From: Chromobotia macracanthus
Lineage: Eukaryota; Chordata; Actinopteri; Cypriniformes; Botiidae
Length of the DNA stretch: 64,000 nucleotides
Assembly: GCA_036877525.1 (NCBI GenBank)
Contig: JAZGTH010000059.1
Span: 2,108,001 to 2,172,000, forward strand
Direction: 5' to 3'
Below, piece by piece: positions 1 through 44,385 of the stretch; position 1 is the first letter of the stretch, and each line of letters opens with the position of its first letter. Both the position numbers and the translations under genes were made by a program. The notes beneath the pieces were generated by a model, which was not told where the DNA came from, searched no databases, and worked only from the letters and a program-made list of their open reading frames with translations.

Positions 1-433
1 CTTTCTTCAAGTCAGAAATCCCGGGTTTAAAATTCTGCTCTCATCTGCTCCCGTGAAGTCAAGCTGTGGTCTGTAGTGCTTGAGTAATGAACCTTTCTGC
101 CTGAGCGCATCTTTATGGAACATGTGTGTCACACCTTACTGTGCTTGATCCAAAGCAAATGCTCTACATGTTTAGTAAGGTCAAGAAGTCAAGGTTTTTT
201 CAGGCTAGAATCTGTTAAACGAGTGACAACATCTAACCTTGTAAATACAAATCTAACTAGTCTGAGAGTCTAGCATATATTTACCTGTGTTAATGCATAT
301 TTGTTCTCTCTTGTGTCTTGCTTTAGAGCAAGGACACCGTATAAGGCTGGTCCAAGAACAACTTCTGTCAAAATTATAAACCTTTTCATAAACCTAGAGT
401 TTTAATGGGCATTGGTCTTCTGGGGTCCTTTAG
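1..433 (+). other. cntnap5 intron, 3' part (upstream exons not in window)
   Basis: This is non-coding sequence leading to the acceptor TCCTTTAG at 426-433. I see no exon or recognisable repeat in it. The open frame that starts at ATG 412 runs through the acceptor and is not the true start. Confidence 0.7.
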
Positions 434-32100
<31,667 letters not shown>

Positions 32101-34220
32101 CAGACATTTACAGTACTAGTCCTTGTAGTTTTCAGTTCAAATATCAGTTCCTCCTGTATCTCCTTCAGCAAACCTGTTGTGAGGTTATTTTATAACCAGG
32201 AACGTTAGTTGGAGGTCTCCTCGCATTGGGAAACGTCAGAATTTTCTGATCTATGTAAGTAGTAGCTTGTAGTTTTTACAGTGCTTACTCCAAGTGTTGG
32301 ATTAACTAACATTTGGTCATTTCTGGGATGTGAGTGGTGTGTTAGGAGCTGTTTTTATTATAATTATAATATGCCCTCTGAATTAAAGCTGGAATGGAAA
32401 GTAACAAACTTAATGGGCTTTGGTGCATAAACACAGACTCTGAAGTGTTAAATCATGATGTTAACTCCAGGATTGAAATCTGTCGTGCCACAACAACATG
32501 TATTTCAAGCATGTGAACATTTGTAGGGTGCCAGACACACCTACAAGGTGACAGCATTGTAGCAGGCAAGTATCCAACCCCAGTCCTGGAATACTACACA
32601 AATAGTGTAATACAGTTCAAGAACAGTAACCTGTAAAAGAATGTCTTATAATTTCACATTACTAATTGTAAAGAATACAGAAAAACATGCAGGCCAGTTT
32701 AAAATGAAAATAGTTTAGAGAATATGCAGTATATCTCATTCTTTTCCCAAAGAAGCTGTAAACAGAAGCTAAACTCATTTAGTAAAGTGACCTTAGGAAA
32801 GGAAAAGTGGGCAGAAGTATTGTTGAAGTTAAACATGAGACCTACTGTAACCCAGATGTGTTATGGTGTGAAATATCTGTGATATCATATCTATGATAAC
32901 AAACAAACCCTTTCCTGAAATCTACAAACAAATATTTAATGTTTTGTCCCAAAGGAGGATTGTTCATTGAAAGATGTTACAGTTTATGTCTCAAAGTCAG
33001 CATGCCAACAGCAAAGTCATTTTAAAAAGTGGAACAGTTGCAGCTGAAGTTAACTAAACAGTCGATCCAGAATTAAATGTTTAGTCATTCTAGTTAACTG
33101 CATGTGTTTCTCTGCAAACTGGCAGGGTATGAATTGGACAGCATTTTTGGTCTTGACAAACAGTATCACAGGTCACCCACCCCAAACCTTAAGAAAATCT
33201 GACCCTGTTTAAGATCTTTTTCAGGCTGTCCAGTCCCAGGTGTACTACACTAAGATATAAATGGGGTTCAGAGCATTTTGTGATCCTATTACTTCAACAT
33301 TTTGAGATAATAAAAACGCATGTGACCACATTGTGTAAACACAAATGCATCTTGATTACACTCACCTGTCAGTCATCTATTTCTATCTATTTACAAGAGT
33401 TTTAAACTTTATACTGGTCATATGCAGCTTTATAAGAAATATCTCTTTCTCTCACAAAATCAGTGACCCTCCACTTTTATCACAAGTTGTCACAGGAGAT
33501 GCATTTTAGATGCCGGTTACTAAAAGAATCTGTCTCGCCCAACCACAGATAATAATACCAGGTGTAAACATAGCCTCTGTTATCACTGTCTAAAATCAGT
33601 TTACAATGTCTTAGAAGACACACAAGAGTACTTCTGACAGAGAAACATGTACAGCTGACAAGAATACCTTTATTTGACATTTTGCAATGGCCTGGATAAC
33701 TGAGAATCTTCACAAACATTTCTGGCCTATGTATATCGGTTGCAGTTGGTCCTTTTAATATTTGCCAGTGAAACAGAATCAGTATTCATTCTGATGAAAA
33801 GATTTTGTCATGCTTATGTTTTGATTTGTTTTGTTTTTGACCTGTGGTTGTTAAAAGTAAAACACTTTAACACTACGAACACTACGAAAACCACAGGTCA
33901 AAATTAACACAACCATGGAAATAAACAAGGTACATAAGTGGCAAACATTTGGTTTGGATGGAGGGGGGTATGGGGTTCTATTTTTTTCCAAATAATCCTT
34001 TACTCTTCTCCCAACTGACACAAAGACAGTCATATCCTCAAGGACTGGAAATGACAGGTCTGTCTTTCTTTTTGGAAACTGAAGTGTCCTTTAATATATT
34101 TATCTCTCAAATTATTTTGTACCTCTGTCAATATCAATTATTTTAGGGGCTGTTTTGTATAAATGTAAATGTACAGCTGTATTGTAAATACGTGTTTAAT
34201 AAAAAAAAGACACCTTTTTC
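32101..34220 (+). other. cntnap5: cntnap5 3' UTR (inferred)
   Basis: No gene is seen between the cntnap5 stop and the poly(A) signal at 34198. I read this 2.1 kb as 3' UTR, which is an inference and could be shortened by earlier sites. The open frames in it are short and unrelated to known proteins. Confidence 0.6.
34198..34203 (+). terminator. Polyadenylation signal AATAAA for cntnap5
   Basis: AATAAA follows two TGTAAAT-type elements (34163-34190) and precedes a T/GT-rich stretch, TTTTTCATTGTTGTG. Upstream UGUA, the hexamer and a downstream GU-rich element together make a good cleavage site near 34215-34225. Confidence 0.65.
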
Positions 34221-35402
34221 ATTGTTGTGAAACTTTGATTCATTTGGCTTCAGTTTGCTTTTAACCGTATAATGCAGCTGTAGGTATACTTTATTTAATA
34301 GATTTTAGCCTGTACGGTACAGCTTTGGTGTTAATTGCGGCATTACGCTTGCTGAATACTGTAATTAATGGAGGTTTCTATGAGCACAACAACTGTGGTT
34401 AACACAGTTAGACGAGAGATGGGTTAGGTGAGAAGAATGATAGAAAGACCTAACTATGATACTAGGACACATTAATAAAAGCTTGTATTAATATGATTAA
34501 GCCTTCAAATGTGGTTAAGCTTGGTTTTTCTAGACTACTAGTTTAGAATATACAGGAAACTGACTAGATTAGCGGTGAATGGGCCAAACAATCTGATTTG
34601 CCTCTGCCTGTGTGCACATAGCTTTCTAGGCTGTTCTAGGTGGTTGATATGTGGTTGTTTAGTTCCTCAAGTAAATCAAAAATGCCACCACTAAGTCTCT
34701 ATGATTTCCTAGTCCCTCCTTCAATATAAGATTATGTAATCGTGGAAAATTACTGATTAAAATACTGCTCAACGAATGGAAATATATGCACACATTTACG
34801 TTGTACAGCTGCAGTCTGCAGTTACTTTTTTGGGTTAAAATGAACAAAAATCTGTTACTGAGCAAGTACATGACAGATTAGCATCAACACAACCTCCTTA
34901 CCCCAATTCCCAACAGTGTTTATAATAATGATTTATAATTTAAGATGTCAGGTCTGAATGTCAGTTTAGCTTCATTTGAAGAAAACTTAATTTAAAAAAA
35001 GAACAATTTTATGTTGATGGCAGTAGAGAGGTGAAAGTTATGGATTGCCGCTTTATGCTGCCAGCATAAGCTTTACAAAATCTACTGATGAGCAGGTGTT
35101 GTTTGTTAGTACCGCTGATCATTTTTATACTTGCGCTGATTACATAATACTTCAAAAAAAGAGTTGTATCTCATACTCTTTAAATCCAGGTGAGAATTTG
35201 GGTGATTTGTTTACATTTACATTTAGCCATTTTGCAGACACTTTTATCCAAAGCAACTTACAAATGAGGAACACATTACAGTAGGGTTGGCTGTCAAGGC
35301 ACATTTAAATTCATGGAATAATATAATCCTGGATGTATCAGGAAAAGCAGGACATTTGCAAGACTGGGCAGAAGGTATAGACACAACAGAAAGACAATAA
35401 TC
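34221..35402. other. Intergenic, cntnap5 to TAS2R
   Basis: This 1.2 kb spacer contains one minus-strand SINE tail (35210-35265). I recognise no promoter motif with confidence. Confidence 0.65.
35210..35265 (-). mobile_element. SINE tail fragment upstream of the TAS2R gene
   Basis: The minus strand reads TTGTAAGTTGCTTTGGATAA, then AAGTGTCTGCAAAATGGCTAAATGTAAATG. It ends about 140 bp before the TAS2R start codon. Confidence 0.82.
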
Positions 35403-36317
35403 ATGATGGCACCATGGGTTTTCGCTGTAATCTGCAGTCCACTCTGCGTTATAGCCACTGTTTTCAACATCTTCTTCTTGTTTTGCTTAATACGACCAGT
35501 CGATGGAGTGACACTTCGCTCTCCAATGCAGTTCTTGTTAATTGCTGTGTTATGCAATTCAACATTTCAACAAATTGTCACTGCATTGGCTGTAATTATT
35601 GCTTTTTTCAAGCCACCTCTTTGGCTTCAAACGATAAGCAGAGTTTTGGTCTATCAAACGTTTACTGGCAACTTCTCGTGCAATGCTTGGATTAGCATTT
35701 TCTACTACATGTCAATCGTTCCCCAACATCGTGCCATCTTAGTCTGGATTAAGAGGAATATTACAGTTGTAATATATGTTGGCTTCATTTTTAACCAGGT
35801 ACTGCTTTTATTTTCTCTCTCCATGGGAACAGTATCATATTTGATGACTGAAACTATGCCGATCAATTCAACAGCACATAATTCAAGCACAATATCAACA
35901 GCAAAGAATGGACTTAAAATATTTCAGTTGTCAAATCTGTTGTTTGTGTTATATTGCACCTGTCCATTGATCACATTATCAATCTCTTGGGGCAAAACCT
36001 TTGTTTATCTGCGTGGACATATGAAAATGATGGGACAGAATGAATCTTTTTCCCCATCCCAACAGAAGAGCCAGATGAGGGTCACCATAATAGGCATGAT
36101 ACAGGCTGCCCTGTTCCTCCCCAGCAGCCTATGGACTGTAGCAGCAGCTTTTCTCTACATATTAAATCTTTATGAAACAGTTGATCCCAGTAGATTTATC
36201 ACCATAGCATTCTGCTCTGCATCCAGCTTTGGAAATCTACTGTGTTTTGGATTCTCCCAGTCTGTGTTTCGGATTAGAATCACAAATCTGTTTAAAAAAA
36301 CTAAAGAGGACTCATGA
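35403..36317 (+). CDS. Bitter taste receptor, TAS2R family, single exon
   Basis: A 304-residue intact intronless frame, the usual size for a TAS2R. Hydrophobic segments fall at about residues 6-30, 42-66, 82-106, 118-142, 172-195, 227-251 and 262-285. Family signs are WISIFYYMSIV with a following WIKRNI in and after TM3, ITLSISWGKTFVYLRGHMKM ending TM5 (TAS2R pattern SL..H...M), and SQMRVTIIGMIQAALFL at the start of TM6. The second extracellular loop has sequons N155-S-T and N160-S-S, where TAS2Rs are normally glycosylated. As known for the family, it is a plasma-membrane receptor in taste and chemosensory cells that couples to gustducin-type G proteins; ligands are unknown. Two adjacent ATG codons (35403, 35406) open the frame, and either could start it. 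The related V1R/ora family was considered, but the TM3 and TM5 motifs favour TAS2R. I cannot assign a numbered symbol. Confidence 0.85.
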   Translation: MMAPWVFAVICSPLCVIATVFNIFFLFCLIRPVDGVTLRSPMQFLLIAVLCNSTFQQIVTALAVIIAFFKPPLWLQTISRVLVYQTFTGNFSCNAWISIFYYMSIVPQHRAILVWIKRNITVVIYVGFIFNQVLLLFSLSMGTVSYLMTETMPINSTAHNSSTISTAKNGLKIFQLSNLLFVLYCTCPLITLSISWGKTFVYLRGHMKMMGQNESFSPSQQKSQMRVTIIGMIQAALFLPSSLWTVAAAFLYILNLYETVDPSRFITIAFCSASSFGNLLCFGFSQSVFRIRITNLFKKTKEDS

Positions 36318-37601
36318 GAAAAAAACCTATGAAAGTAAACAATCTGAATGCCTACTTTTAGAATTATTAGATGGCTGCAGATAAATGAGTAATAATCATT
36401 TGGGTTAATTTTTGTTTTTAGCAGAAAATACAAAATACAAAACAATTAATCATATGTAGATTATTCCTTAAAACCTTAATTGATTGATTAGCATAATAGG
36501 AGGTTTGGTAAATACCTCCCCTGCACTCATCTCTCTTTATTGCGTGATGGTGGTTCATACTGCCAGTATAAATTTGCATCTGCACACTCTCTTTTTATGG
36601 CGCATTAACATGGTAGCAACATCGCAGTCATTGAATTCAATCTAGCCATTAGATTTGATGGAAATTATCTACAGTCAAATTCATGCTAGCATGTCAAAAG
36701 GGAGAGGTCTTGAATATTTGCATTTACTAAACCTGCTTTATCCCATATTACTTATGTATTACTAGTTCTTGACCGAGTGAAAGTTTGTAACATGAAAACA
36801 AAGTTTTTGTATAAAGCATTGCTTTTCCACTGTTCAACCGGGTTATTAGTACCACACAGAGATGTGCACATACACATTTTGTTCAAATGAAGCAGATGTT
36901 TTTCCTTGTCTATTGGTCAAAATGTGTCAGCATATCGTTTAAAAAATGTCAGATATTTATTATAAAAATTTATTGATGTAGCATTCACTTCAGTGACTGA
37001 ATGATGTGAGACTACAGGATAATTTCAGTCTGCTTTTTGACTCATCTTTTGGAATTTCTGATAGAAGATCTCACTGTGTTGACACTGTGTTGACAAATTC
37101 TTCACAATTTGTGTGACATTGACATTTTATGAGTGTATGATAAGTACAGAGACTGAGACTGTGATCACGTTGAACTCAAGTAAAACATGGAAAGAGACCC
37201 TGTGTGATGATAACAAAAACCTACTATACTAAAAAGGCCACAATATTGCTTTATTTGTTTTTGTGATTCCATTTGGTGACACAGTTTTAATGCTTTTGTA
37301 CAGCGATAAATGAAAGTTGTCTAAGACAATTTCATGTGATATAAGCAATGCTGATGTGCAGTATAAGGTGGTGTAAGGTCTAAGCTGAAACTTTGTGAAC
37401 ACCTTTTGAAACTGATTCATTCCACTCGGTTGGGCACATTGTTCTCTGTTTTGATGGTTGACTGGTTCCGATTTAGAGTCCTTTTCTCATTTGCTACATG
37501 CTTTATTTAATTTAGCAATTAAAAGTAAAATGCTTTTTAAATTCCAGTGCTTCCATCTTTATTTTTCTGCATCTAGCAGACGTTACTGGTCCTATTTTGT
37601 G

Positions 37602-37613
37602 AATAAAAATAAA
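37602..37613 (+). terminator. Possible poly(A) signals downstream of the TAS2R gene
   Basis: Two near-adjacent AATAAA hexamers (37602 and 37608) are followed 50-60 nt on by a G/T-rich run (TTTTGGGGGG). The site is 1.3 kb beyond the TAS2R stop, so linkage to that gene is only a guess. Confidence 0.25.
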
Positions 37614-39123
37614 GTCTTAACAAACAACAACCAGGCATTACAACTTGTCAGTTAAGACTTAGTTTTGGGGGGACCAATACTTCTGTCTGTTTTTGAAACT
37701 AATTATGTAGGGAAGGCTAATAAAGATGCTTGAATCTTATTAACCCCTTGTTATTTAATAAATAGTGAAGCTTGAAGGACAATTTGGGATTTCTATCTTA
37801 TCTTGCTTATCCCTTCCCAATGACAATTCAATAAAACTGTAATAATTCCCTGTGGCTGCTGACACTGTACACAGTAATGTTATTACAGCAGGAAATGTAA
37901 AAACTGATTTTAAAATGAAGGGATGCACAGCCAGCCTTAAGATGCAAACTGTTTAATCATTTAATAACCTAACCAAAAACTTTAATCATGTATGAAGCTG
38001 ATCTAATTGTTGAGATATATTTATAGTATGCATATATACATACATTTAATAGCATCTAATGTGTTTTACAAATAAAAAAATACTAAAGAGTGGTAACATC
38101 TCACACTGACATTATTAGTGTTGGGAATGAGTATAAAATAGGGTGAAGCAGTAGCGCAACACTATAGACCAGTGGCAAGTTAAAACAGAGCAGCGAAATG
38201 AGAAATGATGACTAGAGGAGATGAAAATAAAGTTGCTAGTCTCTGAAGAAACAAACAGGAAATAAAGCTGAAAGGTGACTTTGATCACTGAGAGGATATT
38301 TTGTGCACCCTGCTGAACAAATACAAGAAACTTGACCATCAGTAAATCAAAAAGTACCTGTTTTAATACTTAATAAATAGTATAAAATAGAATACGTCTA
38401 TTTTTATTTACGACAGATCTGTCACACATGTATTCTCTGTTTTGAGAATATTTCAAAATTATAGAAAATGGAATTTACATAATGTTTAAAAATATGTAAA
38501 CAAACATAAAACTTATATTGTATAATTTGTTGTATTTCTAAGACAACCATGCATTGAATATTTGTCTACAACATTAATTGTTGTTTATTTTAAAGCATTT
38601 AAGCCTAAGCCTTTAAATAAAGACTAAAATAAATATGTATCCAAATGTTTGACTGCTGTGTACATTTTTATAAAACATTGCATCTTATTGTTTTGAAATG
38701 TATATTTTTTATGAAAAAAATAAGAACTTACATACCTGATATAAAACAGATGAAGAGCACAGTTCCCTTTTATCATTATCTGTCCTTTGGGACCTATAAT
38801 ACAGTGCAGCCAAGCATGCCATAATAAAACTGTCAGCAATCACAATGATTAGTTTTCTCTCTCCTGAAGAATCTCTTGATCTAATTTCACAGCCACTAAG
38901 GAGGGAACACCACAGTAGATAATTAACTCTGAATGTAGATCAAGGGGAGATGAAGAATGTTTGCCAGTTATCTTGTGCAGGAGAGCACAAGGATTTACAA
39001 ACATCTTGGAGATGTGTGTAAGAAGAGACATTTTTTAGACATTCAATTAGAAGTCACAGAAACAACCAATGTTCGTGTAGATATATCCTTGTAGAAAATA
39101 AAAGATGCTAAAAGTCACTGTTT

Positions 39124-39320
39124 AGGGTTCCTCAAATGCCACACTGGTGGAACTCTCTAGAGAACCTCCATATGACCCTTTGATTCTCTGAGAATCTTAA
39201 TCTTAGTTCTCACAAGAACCAATCCTTCAGTAATATCAAAAAATTTCAAATTCTGAAGCTTTTTAAATATGTACACAAGAGTGACTAAAGGTCCTGTCAG
39301 GATGGTATCTGAGGAACCTT
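39124..39320. repeat. Possible small inverted-repeat element
   Basis: AGGGTTCCTCAAATGCC on the left and GGTATCTGAGGAACCTT on the right are partly complementary. No target duplication was identified. Confidence 0.3.
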
Positions 39321-40469
39321 GAGTTCTTTGAAAACCTTATATTCTGGATTTTTGCAAACACTCTGTATTACCAAATTCCAATATACCCTCAAAACAGGTA
39401 CCACACAAGGGGATTGTGCTTCAAATTAAATCCACCCATAAATTTAGTTGTGCAATGATCAGAACATCCACAGGGCTCAATAAATGAATTAGTTAGGAGC
39501 GAGTGGCAGAAAATGGCTCAGTGGTATGATATATGTGCTATCATTTGTTCCGCTACCTAGAAAGAAAAATGGTGAGGATAAATTGATTTCCTCCCCACAT
39601 CAGAAAATTGTTATTGCCAAAGATGGTAAAGTGAAAGCCATTCTTCATCTGTTTACAAAGACAAAGCAGCAGTTTAATATGAAACAAAACACCAATTATT
39701 TTGTATGCTCTAGATATGCAATTTAGACAGATCTGCAAAACTCTAGACCAGAACAGATCATTTTGTTGCAGAATTGCAGAATTATAACGATAACTAATTA
39801 AAGAAAATACCTTTTTTTAATGCCTGTGGGTGGTTGAGATTTGCACAATTGGTTGTTTCTAAACAAATACATCAGCAAATAGTCTCAAAAAAGTGTTTGT
39901 CTACAGATAAGTGGAAGTGCTTTAGCAAACAGATCATGAAACAAAGAAATACATATATTTATTAATGTTTTCTTCTGGATATCTCTGTTACACTTGCATT
40001 TCTTTGAACAAGGCACATTCACAAAGTTGCCATTCATTTTGTAAGCATGAACATTATTGCACAAAATAAAACCAACCACCAGGTCTGAGTCTTTTAGGGA
40101 TTTTAATAGCTCTTCTCTCAGGAATACACATTAGACCCCTCGGCAAGCATGTGATGAGACTATGAGTGACAGTCAATCACTCTTTAATCTGTGATGGTCC
40201 ACACAGTGTCAGGGCTTTAAAACGACCAGCTCTTACCAGGTTTATCAAGTGTGACTCCCATGCTGCTCCTGTCTCATGTAGAGTGATGTCATCATTTGTC
40301 ACGAAAGCACAGACAGCAGCAGCGACTCCACACACAGAATCCAAATGAAGAAGCTTCTTTCAATCACACAGGCAGGCTTTTCACATATGGAACTGTTAAA
40401 CAATGGTCATTAAACCCGAGAAACATATTCTGGGTATATCCTGGGTTATTTTTCATGTTTTTATACCTG

Positions 40470-41050
40470 TTCACACTTTATCTTGGGTTAATAATTAATC
40501 CTGGGTATTCAGGATTAATGATTTCACGTTGTAGGCTATGTTTGTAATTTCGTATGTTTGTTAACATTCCTAATTACATATTTTTTAGACCAATAACATT
40601 GATTGGACAAATAACAGTCTAATTTGCATAGTAATGAGGTCAATAACGTTGACAAGTATAGCCCACGATAGCCACGCAGCTTGTTTAAATAACTGCAGGT
40701 CAGTCTGTAGAAACGATGGTGCACAAACGTGCTGGTTGTTTTGAGTGACCTTAAACATGCTAAAACAAATATGATCTCTATGGACATCCCATCTTGTATC
40801 ACGCTACGACATTTCTGTCAGATGCCAAAGTTTCTGGGACTGCCCAAAATACATGAATCCTTATTGAGGTAAGTGCTGATAATGTATGATATTCTGTCTG
40901 TTAAACCACTGGTCATTAATACTGACATCTCTCTATTTTACTGTGTTTACATTTGGCACTGCAATTTCACAAAACTGCTGACAACATTCAGAAATTAGTG
41001 TAAGTGTAAAACGATTCCTTGGTTTAAAATAGCCCAGGGTTAAGTGCAGT
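40470..41050. mobile_element. Possible 0.6-kb DNA transposon relic
   Basis: The left part has CACACTTTATCTTGGGTTAA and the right part has AGCCCAGGGTTAAGTGCAG, which are imperfect inverted repeats. Several CCTGGGTTA-type repeats occur near the left end. There is no coding frame and the boundaries are uncertain. Confidence 0.35.
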
Positions 41051-44000
41051 CTAAAAAGGCCTGGATCAGGCTGAGCTGTGATACTTTCCATGTGAGATAA
41101 GTTATACAATTTGACTATTGATTAGAGATCAAAAAGCAACCAAATGAAAGTGAGAGATTGTGCAAATTAAGATTTGCAGATATGTTTCCTTTGGTAAATA
41201 CATTTTTACAGCATTTTCCTCAAATCTCTAATTGTCTTTCTGTTCACTCCTTTACCAGCATCACCATGTGTTTTTCTCCTCCATGTACTGTAATTTAATT
41301 CATTTTCCACTGCAAACCATTTCTGACCGGCCACCTGGGAATCTCTAATGGCAGTCTATTACCTAAAGGAATGCTTATAAGGAAATTTGCTGACCCATGT
41401 AATCAGACAGCTCATTCCATGTAATGTACATCCCAGCAGTCAGCACTTACATCCTTAAAGAGCTTTCTGTCAGCAAAAATGAAGAAAAATAAAGCCAGAT
41501 ACAAAAGGGTCAACAGCTTTCATCATGACCTTACACCTGAGAGACCACAGGACGTACATAAAATGTTCTTTTGTGTGCAGAAATGTTTGGGTGAGGAGCA
41601 GTTGACTGACCATTATAGGATATTGTAGCTTTCATTGTGGCCATCTAACATTATGGTTTATGAGAATATTTCACACTTTTAAACTGGCAATATTCTTAAC
41701 ACATTTTAGTGAAACCCAACTGAACAATCAACCCTTCCCCTGGTAGATCTCCAGATTTTCCTTTAGTTTTGGATTGTGTGTAGTCAGACATTACCATTGT
41801 TTTGATGTTCAGAAGAACATGAAAATATCCAGGTTCAAAACTAACTACAATGATGTGAAGATTATGGTGACATCCCTTTATTACTTCATTAATCAGAGGA
41901 ATGTTCTGTGATTTCAAATGCTTTATTCTTTTACCTTTGCTGAGAGGCAGCCTGTTTCTTTTTAGTAGAAAGTGGATTACATTCTCACTAGAATAATGCT
42001 CTTGTAAATCCTCATGTACACTGCAGAATAAATATTAATAAATAATTATTTACAAGGTTTTAGTCACTTTAGTCATATTCTGATCTCTCATTTTTTAAAT
42101 TACTGTAGCCTAATACATACATGTTTCACAATTAAGAATGTAAATGAAGCCTGTGTGAGGGTTGTCAGCACTGTGGCCTTCATGTTCTGAAACAGCCCTT
42201 TAATATATATCACCATACTTATTCCCAGCAGAGGTGAACAGAAGATTTCAGCAGCAGCCAGAATGAGGTAAGCACAAGCTTACAAGAAATATTTCTCAGG
42301 GTTGACAGGCACAATTATACAATGAAACGACAGCCCAACTGAAAATAGAAGGGTCTCAAAACTGTGCCCCGAGTTCTCAAGACCACATACTGGGAGACAA
42401 TTTACATAATATTTAAAGATAATGCACTTTTTTCAGACTCAGGCTTAAATGTAAAAACACTGTCTGATTAAGGCAATTGTCTGTAGCTGTAGACATTTCT
42501 GCAGTGCCAGTGAATGACAAAAGTTGTTTACAGAAAAGAACTTGAAACCGCAATGACAACTTGAGTTCACAAACTTACCAAAGTAAAAGAAAGTTGTTCT
42601 GGAAAACAAAAGTTGCATGTTTCTCTTTTGTCAGATAATAACACAAAGACTACTTATGCTGGGATGTTTTAAGCCTTATTAATGTATTTCTGCTATAGAG
42701 GAAGATGTTCATTCTGTTCATATGATGTGCAGTAGTCACAAATTCAGAATTTCAGAAAAGAACAGGGGATTTGTTTGCTTGCTTTTAGTCTTCAGGATGT
42801 TTAAAGGAATTCCATAGATGAGAACATGAATTCATTACGTTTTTATGGATGGGCCCCCCACCCATATACAGTGTGGGACATCCTTCATCACAAGTCTGAA
42901 AGACTAGCTTATATTCAAAGGACTAATCTTTGCAATACTTTTCCTTTTTTATCTATAGTTAATAAATCCAGAATCGGACAAACAGTAAAATATATTTATT
43001 GTAAAATAAGGCATTTGTGGCAAATTAAAATGTAAACATGATGAATTACCTGAACACAACATATACATTAAAGAGCAATGTATAGTTATGTGAAGTCCTG
43101 CAACACTCTCTCTTGTGTGCTCTGCTCTCTCATTCTCTGACTAATTTTACAGTCTATAGGGAAATACTGAAATAAATGCAGTTTCAATGTTTTTCTGTTT
43201 GGTTGGACTTTTTTGGCTCGTACTGTATAGTGAATACATTCTTTTACATGTTACACCCCCTATTAATGTTGATTTACCTCTTTAAAAAGTACTTCTTACT
43301 GATATATTTATTTTACTGGTAAATCATATTCGATATTACAGTACATCAAAGGACAGCTCCAGGAACATCCACAGATAAATGGGCTAAGCCTCAGATTCCA
43401 CTGACCTCAGAACTGTTGTCTCTTTTTGTACAATTCAGCAGAAAAGAATTATGTCTAAAAAAAGGGCTGAAAAATGTCAGACAACAACAACCCTCAAAGG
43501 CTTTTAACTGATGGCCACCAGCTGTCAGTTCTCAAATTACAGCCCCCTTCATCACCCACAGAGAAAATATTACATTGTGTGTCCCCATGTTGCCAATAAC
43601 AGGCCAGTAGACATTCAGGGTCCATTAAAGGGGTTGGGAATGCAGTGATAGGAGGGCTCAAAAGGGAAGCTGACCTACTACATGGACAGACTTCAGGAAG
43701 CTTTTATTAAAAAATACAGCTACCTACATTGGGTTGGTAAAAAATACAGAGCACTAAACAAGCACAAGTGGTCTGTCAAGCTTTACCTTTTATCTAAGTA
43801 AGAAAAAGTGCTTATTTTATTGCTGAAAAGCAAGATTGAGTTCTTTCATTTTGAGGCTACATCACCTTTTACTTTCTTTTGTGTGAAATGCTTTAATTTA
43901 AAGATAAATGGCATACACAAATTGTTCCCCATAGGACAGAAAAATCAGAAAAACTGTACCTTTAATATCACAGTTGTTTCACAACAATGATGTTGAATGG

Positions 44001-44154
44001 AGAGAAAACTTTTTGCTTAAGTCTCCTGCTGCTCAGATGTTTCTCCAGAGAAAAAGACCCAGTACTTCAACATACATCTCTGGAGTTTCAGAAACTCAGC
44101 TCAAAAAATTTCTCATCAACTTTCCAAAACCATCTGATCTTTGTTATCTGCCTT

Positions 44155-44385
44155 AAGGGTAGAGTAGGCGATTTCAGAGGCTAGCAATATCAAGCTGTAT
44201 TTGAAAGCAGAAACTCTCCAAAGCCACGCCTCCTCCAATACACATGAAAGTACATAGATTGACAGGCAGTTAGAACATCCTATCAATGCATTCAGACCGA
44301 AAGTAATGATTGGACGAACATTTTGTAGTCCTGCTCCTTCCACAGAAAATATAAATATATATAAATATTTGCTGGAATAAATCGC
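44155..44385. repeat. Dispersed repeat fragment
   Basis: The stretch with CCAAAGCCACGCCTCCTCCA, followed by AATACACATGAA and then GACAGGCAGTTAGAAC, resembles a repeat I recall from other fish genomes. The class is not determined. Confidence 0.4.

Noticed and set aside
35414..35695. Overlapping 93-residue + strand frame inside the TAS2R gene
   Set aside because: It is a shadow of the receptor frame with no domain of its own.
35403..36317. V1R/ora-type pheromone receptor or odorant receptor
   Set aside because: Length and seven helices would fit, but the WIKRNI after TM3, the SL..H...M-like TM5 end and the glycosylated second loop fit TAS2R better.
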